DNA from: Leeuwenhoekiella palythoae
Lineage (GTDB): Bacteria > Bacteroidota > Bacteroidia > Flavobacteriales > Flavobacteriaceae
Assembly (NCBI RefSeq): GCF_900130045.1
Contig: NZ_FQXT01000003.1
Location: 496,001-560,000, forward strand
Direction: 5' to 3'
DNA length: 64,000 bases
Shown here: positions 26,865-36,089 of the stretch, in pieces
How the letters are laid out: each line of letters begins with the position of its first letter
Position numbering within the stretch: the stretch's first letter is position 1
The notes under the pieces: model-generated
What the model was told of the DNA's origin: nothing
The model's input: the letters and a program-made list of their open reading frames with translations, nothing else
Databases searched by the model: none
Program-made: the position numbers and the translations under genes

Positions 26865-27752
26865 ATGAGTACGTTTTTAATAACCGGAGCAACCGGAGGT
26901 TTGGGAAGTAGCGTTATCAAAGTACTTTCTAAAGATGTCAACCCAAACGAGATCGCGGTTCTAGTAAGAGATGCGCAAAGCGAAAAAGCCCAAGAATATA
27001 AAGCGCAAGGCTTTGATCTTCGTATAGCAAATTACAACGATGCCGATGCTTTGACCAAAGCATTTCAAGGAATCGAAGTTCTATATTTTGTATCCGCAAA
27101 TGATATTTTTTCAAGAGACGCTCAGCATAAGAATGTTATCGAAGCTGCTGAAGAGGCTAACATCAAACACGTGATTTACACAAGCGCAGGTCGTAAAGAC
27201 GAAAGCCAAGAATCTCCTGTCGCTGCTGTTATGGATGCGCACATCAAAACCGAAAAATGGTTACAAGAATCAGAAATGATATATACCATTTTGCGACACA
27301 ATTTATACGCAGAGGTGGTACCTATGTTTTTAGGTGACAAAGAAGCTTTACTAAACAGTAAAACGGTATTCTTACCTACGGGAGAGGGCAAAACCGCCTT
27401 TGCGTCTCGTAACGATTTAGCTGAAGCAGGTGCGTTTGTATTAAAAAATCACAAAGCGCACCAAAATAAGATCTATACACTTGATGGTTTAGAAGCAGTT
27501 GACTTTACTAAAATCGCTGCTATCTTGAGCAAGATTACCAGAGAAGAAATAAGTTATGTTTCTCCTGATCTTGAGACGTTTAAAACTACGATGACTACTT
27601 ACGGAGTTCCCGAAGATGCTATTGGTATGATGCTTTCTTTTTCTTTAGGAATCGCTCAAGGCGAATTTGATTCTGAGAGAAAAGATCTTGAAAAATTACT
27701 AGGCAGAAAACCTCAGACTTTAAAAAGCTTCCTAAGCGAAGTGTACGCTTAG
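26865..27752 (+). CDS. NmrA-like NAD(P)-dependent quinone reductase/SDR protein
   Basis: The protein has 295 residues. An N-terminal Rossmann motif GATGGLGSS (8-16) and VLYFVSAND and HVIYTSAG segments match atypical short-chain dehydrogenases of the NmrA/QorB type. No YxxxK active site is evident, as is usual in this subfamily. The divergent HxlR regulator supports a role in handling quinones or other electrophiles. The substrate is unknown. Confidence 0.88.
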   Translation: MSTFLITGATGGLGSSVIKVLSKDVNPNEIAVLVRDAQSEKAQEYKAQGFDLRIANYNDADALTKAFQGIEVLYFVSANDIFSRDAQHKNVIEAAEEANIKHVIYTSAGRKDESQESPVAAVMDAHIKTEKWLQESEMIYTILRHNLYAEVVPMFLGDKEALLNSKTVFLPTGEGKTAFASRNDLAEAGAFVLKNHKAHQNKIYTLDGLEAVDFTKIAAILSKITREEISYVSPDLETFKTTMTTYGVPEDAIGMMLSFSLGIAQGEFDSERKDLEKLLGRKPQTLKSFLSEVYA

Positions 27753-27766
27753 ACCGGACTTATACC

Positions 27767-27800
27767 AAAAGAGCTGTCACAAAAACGACAGCTCTTTTTA
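27767..27800. terminator. Bidirectional terminator
   Basis: AAAAGAGCTGTC pairs with GACAGCTCTTTT around an 8-base loop, between the convergent quinone reductase and rpiA genes. Confidence 0.87.
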
Positions 27801-27817
27801 TTTTATAATGATTAAAC

Positions 27818-28492
27818 CTAGCGCTCTTTAGTCTCAGGGCCGCCTTCTTTACCCACGATGATTAAGGAAGTCGTATCAAGAAAAAGTCCGGTTTCCACAA
27901 TCCCGGGAACTTTCAATAGTTTTATTTCTAAGGCTTTTAAATCATCAACCTCAAGAATATCAATATCAATGATATTATTGTTTTCATCAGTACGGTATGG
28001 GTCATTACCTTTCATACGCTGAACAGGCTGTAAACCTTCATCCTCTAAAAAGCTTACTATTTGCTTCGTCGCAAACGGAATCACTTCCACAGGAAGTTTA
28101 AAGGCTCCTAGTTTTTTTACGTCTTTACTGCTATCTGCGATAATAATATTATACTTGGTATTCCAAGCTAGAATTTTTTCGCGTAGTAAAGCTCCGCCGC
28201 CTCCTTTTATAAGCTGAAAATCGCCGTCAAATTCATCGGCTCCATCAATGGTAATGTCAATTTTTTTTATTTCGTCAAGCGCAACGATTTTGATCCCAAG
28301 CTGTTTTGCAAGTTTTTCGGTAGCATCAGACGAGGGTACACAAGTAAGGTTCATTCCATCGGCGACCAGTTTGCCCACCGCTTCGATCATATGCTTAGCC
28401 GTAGAGCCGGTACCCAGACCTACAACCATATTATCTTTAATATATTTTACCGCCTCTAGTGCGGCTTGCTTTTTTTCCTGATCAGCAGTCAT
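27818..28492 (-). CDS. rpiA: Ribose-5-phosphate isomerase A
   Basis: The protein has 224 residues, the normal size for RpiA. GLGTGSTAKHMIEAVG binds phosphate, IDGADEFD carries the catalytic aspartate and glutamate, and KGGGGALLREKIL the conserved lysine and glutamate. It interconverts ribose-5-phosphate and ribulose-5-phosphate in the non-oxidative pentose phosphate pathway. The gene ends shortly before a shared terminator. A MobA-like gene lies 37 bases upstream on the same strand. Confidence 0.95.
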   Translation of the reverse strand: MTADQEKKQAALEAVKYIKDNMVVGLGTGSTAKHMIEAVGKLVADGMNLTCVPSSDATEKLAKQLGIKIVALDEIKKIDITIDGADEFDGDFQLIKGGGGALLREKILAWNTKYNIIIADSSKDVKKLGAFKLPVEVIPFATKQIVSFLEDEGLQPVQRMKGNDPYRTDENNNIIDIDILEVDDLKALEIKLLKVPGIVETGLFLDTTSLIIVGKEGGPETKER

Positions 28493-28529
28493 TGTTTTAG
28501 CTTATGAAAATTTGAGCTTAAAAATAGGG

Positions 28530-29111
28530 TTATTTTTTCAGCAATCGCGCATATTCTTCAGGAGTATCTATATCCCAAACGCGATCACGAGCATCAAGTT
28601 TGATCACAGATGCGGCAGGGCTGTTGAGCAGCTCTTTTGCTCCTTGATCACCAGAAAGTCTCTCTAATTCTTTAAAATACTGCTTCGGAAAAACGGCAGG
28701 AACTCCATTTTTTTTTCCGTAGTCTGAAGCTACACAGCTGTGGGGATGTTCAGTTGCGGTTTGAATTAACTGCTTTAAATATTCCGCATCAATCAAAGGT
28801 TGATCAGCAAGCATCACCAACACCGCATCCAGATTATTAACTTCAATATTTTTTATTCCGCAAGCGATGCTACTACCCAGTCCGTTTTTCCAATTCTTAT
28901 TTTCAATTACGGTTACAGCCTTATCTTGAATACTGTTTCCTACTGTTTCAAAATGAGCCCCTAGCACACAATATACATTTTGCATCCCGGTAGCCAGCGC
29001 CTGATCAATGGCATTTCCTAGCAGGGTGGTTCCATTAAATTCTAGGTTCTGTTTTACAGTTCCCATACGCGAGGCAGCTCCCGCAGCAAGAATTAGAATA
29101 GCGATGTTCAT
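28530..29111 (-). CDS. MobA/MocA-like nucleotidyltransferase
   Basis: The protein has 193 residues with an N-terminal LAAGAASRMG and downstream VLVMLADQPLID, the nucleotide and metal-binding motifs of the molybdenum-cofactor guanylyl- or cytidylyltransferase fold. It may attach GMP or CMP to molybdopterin, but no other cofactor genes are nearby and the donor cannot be told. It is transcribed with rpiA and is divergent from rdgB. Confidence 0.85.
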   Translation of the reverse strand: MNIAILILAAGAASRMGTVKQNLEFNGTTLLGNAIDQALATGMQNVYCVLGAHFETVGNSIQDKAVTVIENKNWKNGLGSSIACGIKNIEVNNLDAVLVMLADQPLIDAEYLKQLIQTATEHPHSCVASDYGKKNGVPAVFPKQYFKELERLSGDQGAKELLNSPAASVIKLDARDRVWDIDTPEEYARLLKK

Positions 29112-29214
29112 AGTTCTAAAATACTTTATTTTAACCGTAGCGTTTCAGTTGCTCACGAAAACTTCTTCAAAATTTAAGCATTTACTTAACTTGCTTCGTT
29201 TAAAATCAAAGCCC

Positions 29215-29787
29215 ATGACTTTAGTATTTGCCACACATAATGCCAATAAACTCCAAGAAATTCAAGCGCTTATGCCTTCGGAAATTCAGCTGAAAAGTTT
29301 AACTGATATTGGCTGCACAGAAGATATTATTGAAGATGCCGCAACTATTGAAGGCAATGCGCAGATCAAAGCGCGCTATGTAAAAAAACACTATGGTTTT
29401 GATTGTTTTGCTGATGATACCGGTTTAGAGGTTGATGCCTTAGACGGTGCACCCGGAGTGTACAGCGCAAGGTATGCGGGTCCGCAAAAAAACGCAGATG
29501 ACAATATTGACAAACTCTTAGAAGCACTCACAGATGCGCCCGCAAGAAAAGCGCATTTTAAAACTGTAATCACCTTGATTTTAAATGGAGAGGAGCACAA
29601 TTTTGAAGGCATTTGTAAAGGTGAAATCACACAACAAAGAACAGGAATAGGAGGCTTTGGTTATGATCCGGTTTTCAAACCTGAGGGTTACGAGCAAACC
29701 TTTGCTCAAATGCCACTTTCTGAAAAAAATAAGATCGGACACCGAGGAAAAGCTACTCAACTCTTACTCAATTTTTTAAAAAACTAA
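29215..29787 (+). CDS. rdgB: RdgB/HAM1 family non-canonical purine NTP pyrophosphatase
   Basis: The protein has 190 residues from the ATG at 29215 (MTLVFATHNANKLQEIQ); the longer open frame begins inside the divergent neighbour. The THNANK phosphate-binding start, DDTGLEVDAL, GAPGVYSARYAG, GFGYDPVF and SEKNKIGHRGKA all fit the family. It hydrolyses dITP, dXTP and ITP to monophosphates and so keeps them out of DNA. One change from the usual SHRG to GHRG near the C-terminus is conservative. Cytoplasmic. Confidence 0.93.
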   Translation: MTLVFATHNANKLQEIQALMPSEIQLKSLTDIGCTEDIIEDAATIEGNAQIKARYVKKHYGFDCFADDTGLEVDALDGAPGVYSARYAGPQKNADDNIDKLLEALTDAPARKAHFKTVITLILNGEEHNFEGICKGEITQQRTGIGGFGYDPVFKPEGYEQTFAQMPLSEKNKIGHRGKATQLLLNFLKN

Positions 29788-29920
29788 GCTTAACTCGCGG
29801 TTTACTCATTTACAAGGAGTTAACACTTCTTAAAATCAAGCCAAAACAAGTTGCTAAATTTTTGATTTACAATTATTTAAATCAATTTAGTCAATCTCTT
29901 ATTCTTACGCCAATTAACTG

Positions 29921-29928
29921 TATCTTTG
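29921..29928 (+). promoter_or_regulatory. Bacteroidota -7 promoter element
   Basis: TATCTTTG matches TAnnTTTG 41 bases before the DEAD-box helicase start codon. Confidence 0.65.
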
Positions 29929-29969
29929 CGCCCTCTTAAATCGACGATGATTTGAGATAATTTTTTTAT

Positions 29970-31775
29970 ATGAGTACATTTAAAGCGTTAGGACTTAATG
30001 ATGCCATCTTGCAAGCTGTAACCGATATGGGTTTTACAGCTCCTTCTGAAGTGCAAGAAAAAGCCATCCCGGTCCTACTTAGAGAGGAGACCGATGTCGT
30101 GGCCCTCGCACAAACAGGAACGGGTAAGACGGCCGCATTTGGTTTTCCGCTTATTCAAAGAATTGATGTAAACAACCGCAACACCCAAGGCTTGATCCTC
30201 TCGCCTACCCGCGAACTTTGTTTACAAATCACCAACGAACTTAAAAACTATTCTAAGTTTGTTAAAGGCTTAAATACCGTAGCAGTTTACGGTGGAGCTA
30301 ACATTCAAGAGCAGGCGCGCCAGATAGGTCGTGGTGCTCAGATTATTGTTGCAACTCCGGGGCGTATGCAGGATATGATGCGCCGCAATATGGTTGACAT
30401 TACCGGTATAGATTATTGTGTGCTTGATGAAGCTGATGAAATGCTCAATATGGGTTTTTATGAAGACATCACCACTATTCTTGCTGACACCCCAAAAGAT
30501 AAAAAGACGTGGTTGTTTTCAGCAACTATGCCTAAGGAAGTAGCTGCGATCGCTAAGCAGTTTATGAAAAAACCTATTGAGATCACAGTAGGCACCAAAA
30601 ATATGGGTGCTGAGAATGTTTCTCACGAATACTATATGGTAAACGCCAGAGATCGCTATCAAGCTTTAAAACGTCTTGCTGATGCGAATCCTGAGATTTT
30701 CTCGGTGATCTTTTGTCGTACCAAAAGAGATACGCAGAAAGTTGCAGAAAACCTTATAGAAGACGGCTATAATGCTTCGGCGCTTCACGGAGATCTTAGT
30801 CAGAACCAGCGTGATCTTGTGATGAAAAGTTTCCGTAATCGTCAAATTCAAATGCTGGTTGCTACGGATGTTGCTGCACGAGGAATTGACGTAGATGACG
30901 TAACTCACGTAATCAACTACCAGTTGCCTGACGAGATCGAAACCTATACCCACCGAAGCGGTCGTACCGGTCGTGCGGGTAAAACCGGAATTTCGATGGT
31001 TATCGTTTCTAAAAGTGAGATGCGAAAGATCAGAACTTTAGAAAAGATCATCAACAAGAAATTTACGCAGAAAGAAATTCCGACAGGGATGGAAATTTGC
31101 GAAGTACAGTTGATGCACCTGGCGAATGACATTCGCAGTACGAAGATCAACGAAGAGATCAATCCGTACTTGTACAGCATCAATGAAGTATTAGAAGGAT
31201 TGAGCCGTGAAGAGGTTATCAAGAAGGTATTTTCGGTAGAATTTACGCGTTTCTTCAATTACTATCAGAAAGCTAAAGATCTTAATGTTGCCGTTCAGGC
31301 AGACCTTAAAGAAGAATCAGGAGAATCTACGCGCTATTTCATCAATGTGGGCGCCAAGGATGGCTTCGACTGGATGAATCTGAAAGATTTCCTTAAGGAA
31401 ACTACAGGTCTTGGTGACGGAATTTATAAAGTAGATTGTAAAGATTCGTTCTCTTTCTTTAATACGGATACTGAACATAAAGACACTATTCTTGCGCTGT
31501 TTGAAGATTTTAAACTTCAAGGAAGACAGATTCACGTAGAGATCACCAAAGACACACGCGGTGGCGGTGGCGGCGGTAAGCGCAAACGTGGCGGAAAAGG
31601 CAAAGGCCGAAGAAACGATGATGGCTTTAGCGGTGGTCGTAGCAAAAAAGGCGATAGCAATAATGGGTTTAGAGGTAAGTCTAAAAGCTCTGGTGAACGT
31701 CGCGGAAAAAGCAAACCGAACAAAAAAGAGAATAAAAGTCCGTTTTCTGGCAAACGCCGAAGAAGAGACCGATAA
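29970..31775 (+). CDS. DEAD-box RNA helicase with DbpA-type RNA-binding domain and basic tail
   Basis: The protein has 601 residues. All helicase motifs are present: the Q motif, AQTGTGKT, PTRELCLQ, DEADEMLNMGF, SAT, VATDVAARGID and HRSGRTGRAGKTG. A DbpA-type RNA-recognition domain covers about 450-535. The tail (about 540-601) is rich in Gly, Arg and Lys, with GGGGGGKRKRGGKGKGRR. This CsdA/DeaD layout fits ribosome assembly or cold-adapted RNA remodelling. It is monocistronic with its own terminator. Confidence 0.94.
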   Translation: MSTFKALGLNDAILQAVTDMGFTAPSEVQEKAIPVLLREETDVVALAQTGTGKTAAFGFPLIQRIDVNNRNTQGLILSPTRELCLQITNELKNYSKFVKGLNTVAVYGGANIQEQARQIGRGAQIIVATPGRMQDMMRRNMVDITGIDYCVLDEADEMLNMGFYEDITTILADTPKDKKTWLFSATMPKEVAAIAKQFMKKPIEITVGTKNMGAENVSHEYYMVNARDRYQALKRLADANPEIFSVIFCRTKRDTQKVAENLIEDGYNASALHGDLSQNQRDLVMKSFRNRQIQMLVATDVAARGIDVDDVTHVINYQLPDEIETYTHRSGRTGRAGKTGISMVIVSKSEMRKIRTLEKIINKKFTQKEIPTGMEICEVQLMHLANDIRSTKINEEINPYLYSINEVLEGLSREEVIKKVFSVEFTRFFNYYQKAKDLNVAVQADLKEESGESTRYFINVGAKDGFDWMNLKDFLKETTGLGDGIYKVDCKDSFSFFNTDTEHKDTILALFEDFKLQGRQIHVEITKDTRGGGGGGKRKRGGKGKGRRNDDGFSGGRSKKGDSNNGFRGKSKSSGERRGKSKPNKKENKSPFSGKRRRRDR

Positions 31776-31783
31776 TAATTGAA

Positions 31784-31835
31784 AAAAAGGAGACGGATTT
31801 GTCACGTTTGGTATGATTTTTCCGTCTCTTTTTCT
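31784..31835 (+). terminator. Terminator after the helicase gene
   Basis: GAGACGGA pairs with TCCGTCTC across a 23-base loop and is followed by TTTTT. It starts 9 bases after the helicase stop codon. Confidence 0.7.
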
Positions 31836-31850
31836 AAATTGGCATCCTCT

Positions 31851-32645
31851 ATGAAAAAAATCCTATTTCTACTGCTTTTAATCGCAGCACCTGTTTACAT
31901 TTTTGCTCAGGAAACCACCCCTACCTCAGCGCAACAGGAAGAAGCCTCATTTATAGAAGGAACCGTTTTAAACTCTTCTACCGAAGAACCACTGGAAGGC
32001 GTTAACATCATTAACCTAAATACGGTAAAAGGAACCATCACCAAACCTGATGGAACGTTTAGAATCAAAGCAACTTCAACAGATACCTTATATTTTTCGT
32101 TTTTAGGTTTTAAAAGTCTTCAAGTGCGCGTAACCAATGACTGGAAGCGTTTTGGGGATGTAAAAGTAAAAATGACTGAAACAGGTATCGCACTGGAGGA
32201 AGTGGTTGTAAAAGATGTTGAGCTTACAGGATATCTTGAGATCGATGCTAAAAATGTACCGGTATACAAAAACGTGCGATATAGTATTTCAGGATTAGAA
32301 AGCGCCTATGAAGCGGGGAACTCGCAACCCGGAGCTTTTGACAAGGTAATGAGTGCAATATTCAATCCGGCTGATTTTCTCAACAAAGTATTTTCAAATA
32401 AAGGTTCGCAAATGCGAAAATTGCGTCAGATGAAAGAAGATGATAATATTAGAGATCTTCTGGTTACTAAATTTGATCGCGAAACTTTATCTGCTTTACT
32501 TCAAATCCCACGCGAGGATATTGAAGCGATCTTAGGACGTTGTGATTATTCTGAAAGCTTTGTAAAAACCGCCAATGACCTTCAGATTTTAGATGCATTG
32601 AGCAGCTGCTACGAAGAATACAAAGTGCTTAATAGAGATCGCTAA
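31851..32645 (+). CDS. Secreted protein with carboxypeptidase-regulatory-like domain
   Basis: The protein has 264 residues from the ATG at 31851, which opens a signal peptide (MKKILFLLLLIAAPVYIFAQ); the longer open frame begins within the helicase terminator. A carboxypeptidase-D-regulatory-like domain follows (EGTVLNSSTEEPLEGVNIIN then GTFRIKA and LYFSFLGFKS). The remaining half is helical and ends ALSSCYEEYKVLNRD. Such domains are found at the N-terminus of many Bacteroidota outer-membrane proteins, but no barrel is present here. Function unknown. Confidence 0.85.
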   Translation: MKKILFLLLLIAAPVYIFAQETTPTSAQQEEASFIEGTVLNSSTEEPLEGVNIINLNTVKGTITKPDGTFRIKATSTDTLYFSFLGFKSLQVRVTNDWKRFGDVKVKMTETGIALEEVVVKDVELTGYLEIDAKNVPVYKNVRYSISGLESAYEAGNSQPGAFDKVMSAIFNPADFLNKVFSNKGSQMRKLRQMKEDDNIRDLLVTKFDRETLSALLQIPREDIEAILGRCDYSESFVKTANDLQILDALSSCYEEYKVLNRDR

Positions 32646-32902
32646 ACTTCAAGATTTGTATTTCTTGGAGAAATGATCTTCTTGATCAAAGTTATTAGTG
32701 AAGTGAGCGCCCATACGCCTTCAAGAATCACAAACGGCAAATAATCTAACAGAACGCTTGCAGTACAAGCGATGGTTGCTCCTATAAAATTAAGCAGAAT
32801 AAAACTCCAACTTTCTGGTGTGATCTTGCCTGTAACATTTAAAATGTATGCAAGTAATATCTGAAAAACTCCTATAGCACCTAACCAATCTACTAGATTC
32901 AT
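32642..32902 (-). CDS. Small CBU_0592-type membrane protein
   Basis: The protein has 86 residues with three hydrophobic helices (about 4-24, 32-52 and 54-74) and a basic C-terminus (LIKKIISPRN). It matches the CBU_0592 family of small membrane proteins of unknown function. Its start codon overlaps the stop codon of the trmH-like gene (ATGA), so the two are probably translationally coupled. Its end overlaps the upstream convergent gene by 4 bases. Confidence 0.8.
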   Translation of the reverse strand: MNLVDWLGAIGVFQILLAYILNVTGKITPESWSFILLNFIGATIACTASVLLDYLPFVILEGVWALTSLITLIKKIISPRNTNLEV

Positions 32903-33555
32903 TCTTTTTCAGCTTTATAGTTCTTTACTAGAGCTTCGTAGTCCTTTAAATTACGCTGTAGCCAAAGTGTTTTGATTTCCTTTATATCTTCCGGCTTTAA
33001 TTGCCAATCTAATGTAGAATTGCGCATACGATGCGTTAACTCCTGAAGTAAAATGGCAGCGCAAACCGAAATATTCAAACTTTGTGTAAAGCCGTAAGTC
33101 GGGATATAAATATATTCATCAGCGGCCTCGATCACCGTTTCTGTGAGCCCATCTTTTTCACTTCCGAAGAAAAGTGCAGTAGGCTGGTCTAGTTTAAAAT
33201 CTTCAAGTTTATGAGCCGTATGATGCGGCGTGGTTGCTACAATGCGATATCCTAGTCGCTTCAATTGAGCTAAAGCTTCTTTGGTAGCATCGTAACGCTT
33301 AACGCTCGTCCATTTTTGTGCGCCCATCGCGATTTCTCTATCTATACGCTTACCTTTTAATTCTTCGATTACGTGCACATCCTGTATACCAAAAGCATCA
33401 CAACTGCGCATAACCGCACTTGTATTATGCAGATGCCCAACATCTTCAATAGCAACCGTTAAAAAGCGTGTACGTTCTTTTAAAACCTGCTGAAACAAGT
33501 CTTGCCTGCGCGGGGTTAAAAAGGTTTCTAAATAGTTGATTAAATCCTCACTCAT
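32899..33555 (-). CDS. TrmH-type SPOUT tRNA 2'-O-methyltransferase
   Basis: The protein has 218 residues with an N-terminal helical extension and the SPOUT motifs RFLTVAIEDVGHLHNTSAVM, FFGSEKDGLTE and YGFTQSLNISVCAAILLQEL. These fit TrmH, which methylates the 2'-OH of G18 in tRNA. Binding of S-adenosylmethionine occurs in the trefoil knot. It is coupled to a small membrane protein gene downstream. Confidence 0.9.
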   Translation of the reverse strand: MSEDLINYLETFLTPRRQDLFQQVLKERTRFLTVAIEDVGHLHNTSAVMRSCDAFGIQDVHVIEELKGKRIDREIAMGAQKWTSVKRYDATKEALAQLKRLGYRIVATTPHHTAHKLEDFKLDQPTALFFGSEKDGLTETVIEAADEYIYIPTYGFTQSLNISVCAAILLQELTHRMRNSTLDWQLKPEDIKEIKTLWLQRNLKDYEALVKNYKAEKE

Positions 33556-33570
33556 AACCGCCGAAAATAT

Positions 33571-33602
33571 AAAAACCCGACCAATAAATGGCCGGGTTTT
33601 TA
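33571..33602 (-). terminator. Terminator of the CHRD gene
   Basis: AAAACCCGGCC pairs with GGTCGGGTTTT on the minus strand, using one G-U pair. On the plus strand the same site would have an A-C mismatch, so it favours the minus direction. It lies 20 bases beyond the CHRD stop codon. Confidence 0.8.
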
Positions 33603-33622
33603 TTTAAGAATTAAAAATTTAC

Positions 33623-35953
33623 TTATTGCGCGTTTGCGCCTACGTTACCTTGAGCAACAATAGTTGCTAACTCAGTTGCACTTAAATGCACATTGATATA
33701 ACCATCAATACCAATTAATTCATCGTAAGTAATCGCGGCACCACCATTGGCGGTTCCGTCTGCTGCGTTATAAGCTGCAACATGAGTTTGACTCATTCCT
33801 AATGATCCGTCAACAGTAGCCAGAGTGATTAGAATATCACCGGGTGCATCTGCTACAGCACCTGCGTGAATATGCGCAGGATGCATTCCGTCAACGGGTG
33901 TCCCTTCAATATCTAAAGTTACAAGTGTTTCACCGCTTAGGCGCTCTTCAAAAGTTGCCGTACCGCTAATTCCGGGTACATCTTTTGTTCCCAGATCATA
34001 ACTCATACTTTCTCCGGTAAGTTCATTTTGACCTATATCACCTTGAGCCACTAGCGTAGCCAAATTATCTGCACTTAAATGGAAATTGATATAACCGTCA
34101 AAATCTAGAAGACCTTCATAACCTATTTCAGTACCATCGTTTAAAGCTTCAATATGCGTAACACTCATTCCGGTGGTGCCGTCTAGCGTGGTTAAGGTTT
34201 TAGCAATGCCTCCGGTTTCAGCTGCTGAGTTAAAATGAATATGTCCCGGATGCATTCCACCGTCAGGTGTTCCGTCTAACATCACCGTTACCAAAGCTGC
34301 TCCACTTTTACGCGCAGCAAAAGTTGCCGTACCGCTAATTCCGGGAACATCTTTAGTTACCAGGTCATATTCTTTAGTTTCTCCGGTCAACTCGTTAGCA
34401 CCTATATCTCCCTGAGCTACTAAAGTTGCCAAATCATCTGCGCTTAGATGAAAATTGATATATCCATCAAAATCTAATAGACCTTCATAGCCAATTTCGG
34501 TGCCATCGTTTAAGGCTTCGATATGCGTAACACTCATTCCGGTAGTTCCGTCAAGCGTGGTCAAAGTTTTGGCGATTCCTCCACCTTCCGCAGCAGAATT
34601 TAAATGAATATGCCCCGGGTGCATTCCGCCATCAGGAGTTCCATTCAACATTACCGTAACTAAGGCCGCTCCACTTTTACGCGCAGCAAACGTAGCTGTA
34701 CCACTAATTCCAGGAACATCTTTAGTCATCAGTTCATATTCTTTAGTATCTCCGGTCAACTCGTTAGCACCTATATCGCCCTGAGCCACCAAAGTTGCCA
34801 GATCATCAGCACTCAAATGGAAGTTGATATAACCGTCAAAATTTAAGAGTCCGTCGTAGCCAATTTCGGTACCATCGTTTAAAGCTTCGATATGCGTAAC
34901 ACTCATTCCGGTAGTTCCGTCAAGAGTGGTTAAGGTTTTAGCAATTCCTCCACTTTCCGCAGCAGAATTAAGATGGATATGTCCCGGATGCATTCCTCCA
35001 TCAGGAGTTCCGTCTAACATAACTGTTACCAATGCTGCTCCACTTTTACGCGCAGCAAACGTCGCCGTACCACTAATACCATCAACATCTTTAGTCATCA
35101 GTTCGTATTCTTTAGTATCTCCGGTCAACTCGTTTTCACCAATATCCCCCTGAGCAACTAAAGTCGCCAGCTCATCTGCACTCAAATGGAAATTGATATA
35201 CCCATCGTAATCCAAAATCCCCGCATAACCTATTTGTGTCCCGTCATTCAGTGCACTAATATTAGTCTTACTCATTCCGGTGGTGCCGTTAAGAGTCGTT
35301 AGGGTAAGTGCTATATCACCTGACTCGGCAGCAGAATTGTTATGAATATGTCCCGGATGCATCCCCCCATCTGGGGTTCCATCGAGCATAACTTCTAACA
35401 GCGCTTCTCCGTTTATACGTTCAGAAAATGTAGCCGTACCACTAATTCCTTCGACATCTTTAGTTACGAGATCATAAGATTTTGTAGTTCCGGTAAGGTC
35501 ATTTTGTCCAATATCTCCCTGAGCCAACAGTGTACCCAGATCATCTGCACTTGCGTGTACATTGATGTATCCATCAAAGTCGATCAGATCATCATACGAA
35601 ACCGCAGTACCCGCATTAGTTTGTGTAACATTGGTAAGGCTTCTTCTGGTAGGGCCATCTACGGCTTCTAAATCGATTGCGATCTCACCTCCTTCTGCGG
35701 CTGTATTCAAATGAATATGCGCAGGATGTGAACCTTCGGTAGGTGTTGAGAGCAGAATACTGATGTCTGTAGAACCATCTGTTTTCTCACTAAACGTTAC
35801 TGTCCCGCTAACGTCTGGGTCAGCCACAGCACTTAGATCATAGGTTGTGGTGTTTCCGGTAGATTCTCCGGGAATCACGTCAAGGCTATCGTCATCATTA
35901 TCACAGGATGCTGCGATTAGCGCGACAAATAGCAAAAAATAAAACTTCTTCAT
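33623..35953 (-). CDS. Lipoprotein of six CHRD repeats
   Basis: The protein has 776 residues with a lipobox (ALIAASC, Cys17). Six CHRD (chordin-like) repeats start at about Y38, Y160, Y283, Y406, Y529 and Y652, each about 123 residues. Each repeat has a HPxHIH motif and a DGYIN(F/V)H segment, so each could bind a metal. Repeats 3-5 are nearly identical. The role is unknown; its membrane anchor and repeats suggest an envelope or surface binding function. It is monocistronic. Confidence 0.9.
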   Translation of the reverse strand: MKKFYFLLFVALIAASCDNDDDSLDVIPGESTGNTTTYDLSAVADPDVSGTVTFSEKTDGSTDISILLSTPTEGSHPAHIHLNTAAEGGEIAIDLEAVDGPTRRSLTNVTQTNAGTAVSYDDLIDFDGYINVHASADDLGTLLAQGDIGQNDLTGTTKSYDLVTKDVEGISGTATFSERINGEALLEVMLDGTPDGGMHPGHIHNNSAAESGDIALTLTTLNGTTGMSKTNISALNDGTQIGYAGILDYDGYINFHLSADELATLVAQGDIGENELTGDTKEYELMTKDVDGISGTATFAARKSGAALVTVMLDGTPDGGMHPGHIHLNSAAESGGIAKTLTTLDGTTGMSVTHIEALNDGTEIGYDGLLNFDGYINFHLSADDLATLVAQGDIGANELTGDTKEYELMTKDVPGISGTATFAARKSGAALVTVMLNGTPDGGMHPGHIHLNSAAEGGGIAKTLTTLDGTTGMSVTHIEALNDGTEIGYEGLLDFDGYINFHLSADDLATLVAQGDIGANELTGETKEYDLVTKDVPGISGTATFAARKSGAALVTVMLDGTPDGGMHPGHIHFNSAAETGGIAKTLTTLDGTTGMSVTHIEALNDGTEIGYEGLLDFDGYINFHLSADNLATLVAQGDIGQNELTGESMSYDLGTKDVPGISGTATFEERLSGETLVTLDIEGTPVDGMHPAHIHAGAVADAPGDILITLATVDGSLGMSQTHVAAYNAADGTANGGAAITYDELIGIDGYINVHLSATELATIVAQGNVGANAQ
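34001..35107 (-). repeat. Three near-identical 369-base tandem repeats
   Basis: These units encode CHRD repeats 3-5. A landmark (CCACTTTTACGCGCAGCAAA) recurs at 34302, 34671 and 35040, exactly 369 bases apart. Similarity at the DNA level suggests recent duplication or gene conversion. Confidence 0.9.
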
Positions 35954-36089
35954 AAATGAATTTTTTGATTATTTATTAATTATTTACCCTTAAAATTTAT
36001 CAAAACACATTTTAAGGCTATAATAATTACGAATAGTTTAACTTTTGGGTTTTCCGAAATGTTAATTATTTTTGATAAAAATTGCTATC

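Noticed and set aside
31317-31805. Long minus-strand open frames opposite the DEAD-box helicase tail
   Set aside because: They exist because the plus-strand Gly/Arg/Lys-rich codons give few stops on the other strand. The products are low complexity and match no family, and the plus-strand gene has every helicase motif.
33623-35953. Regularly spaced repeats that could suggest a CRISPR array
   Set aside because: The period is 369 bases, the repeats are in frame and they encode CHRD domains; no short repeat-spacer pattern and no cas genes are present.
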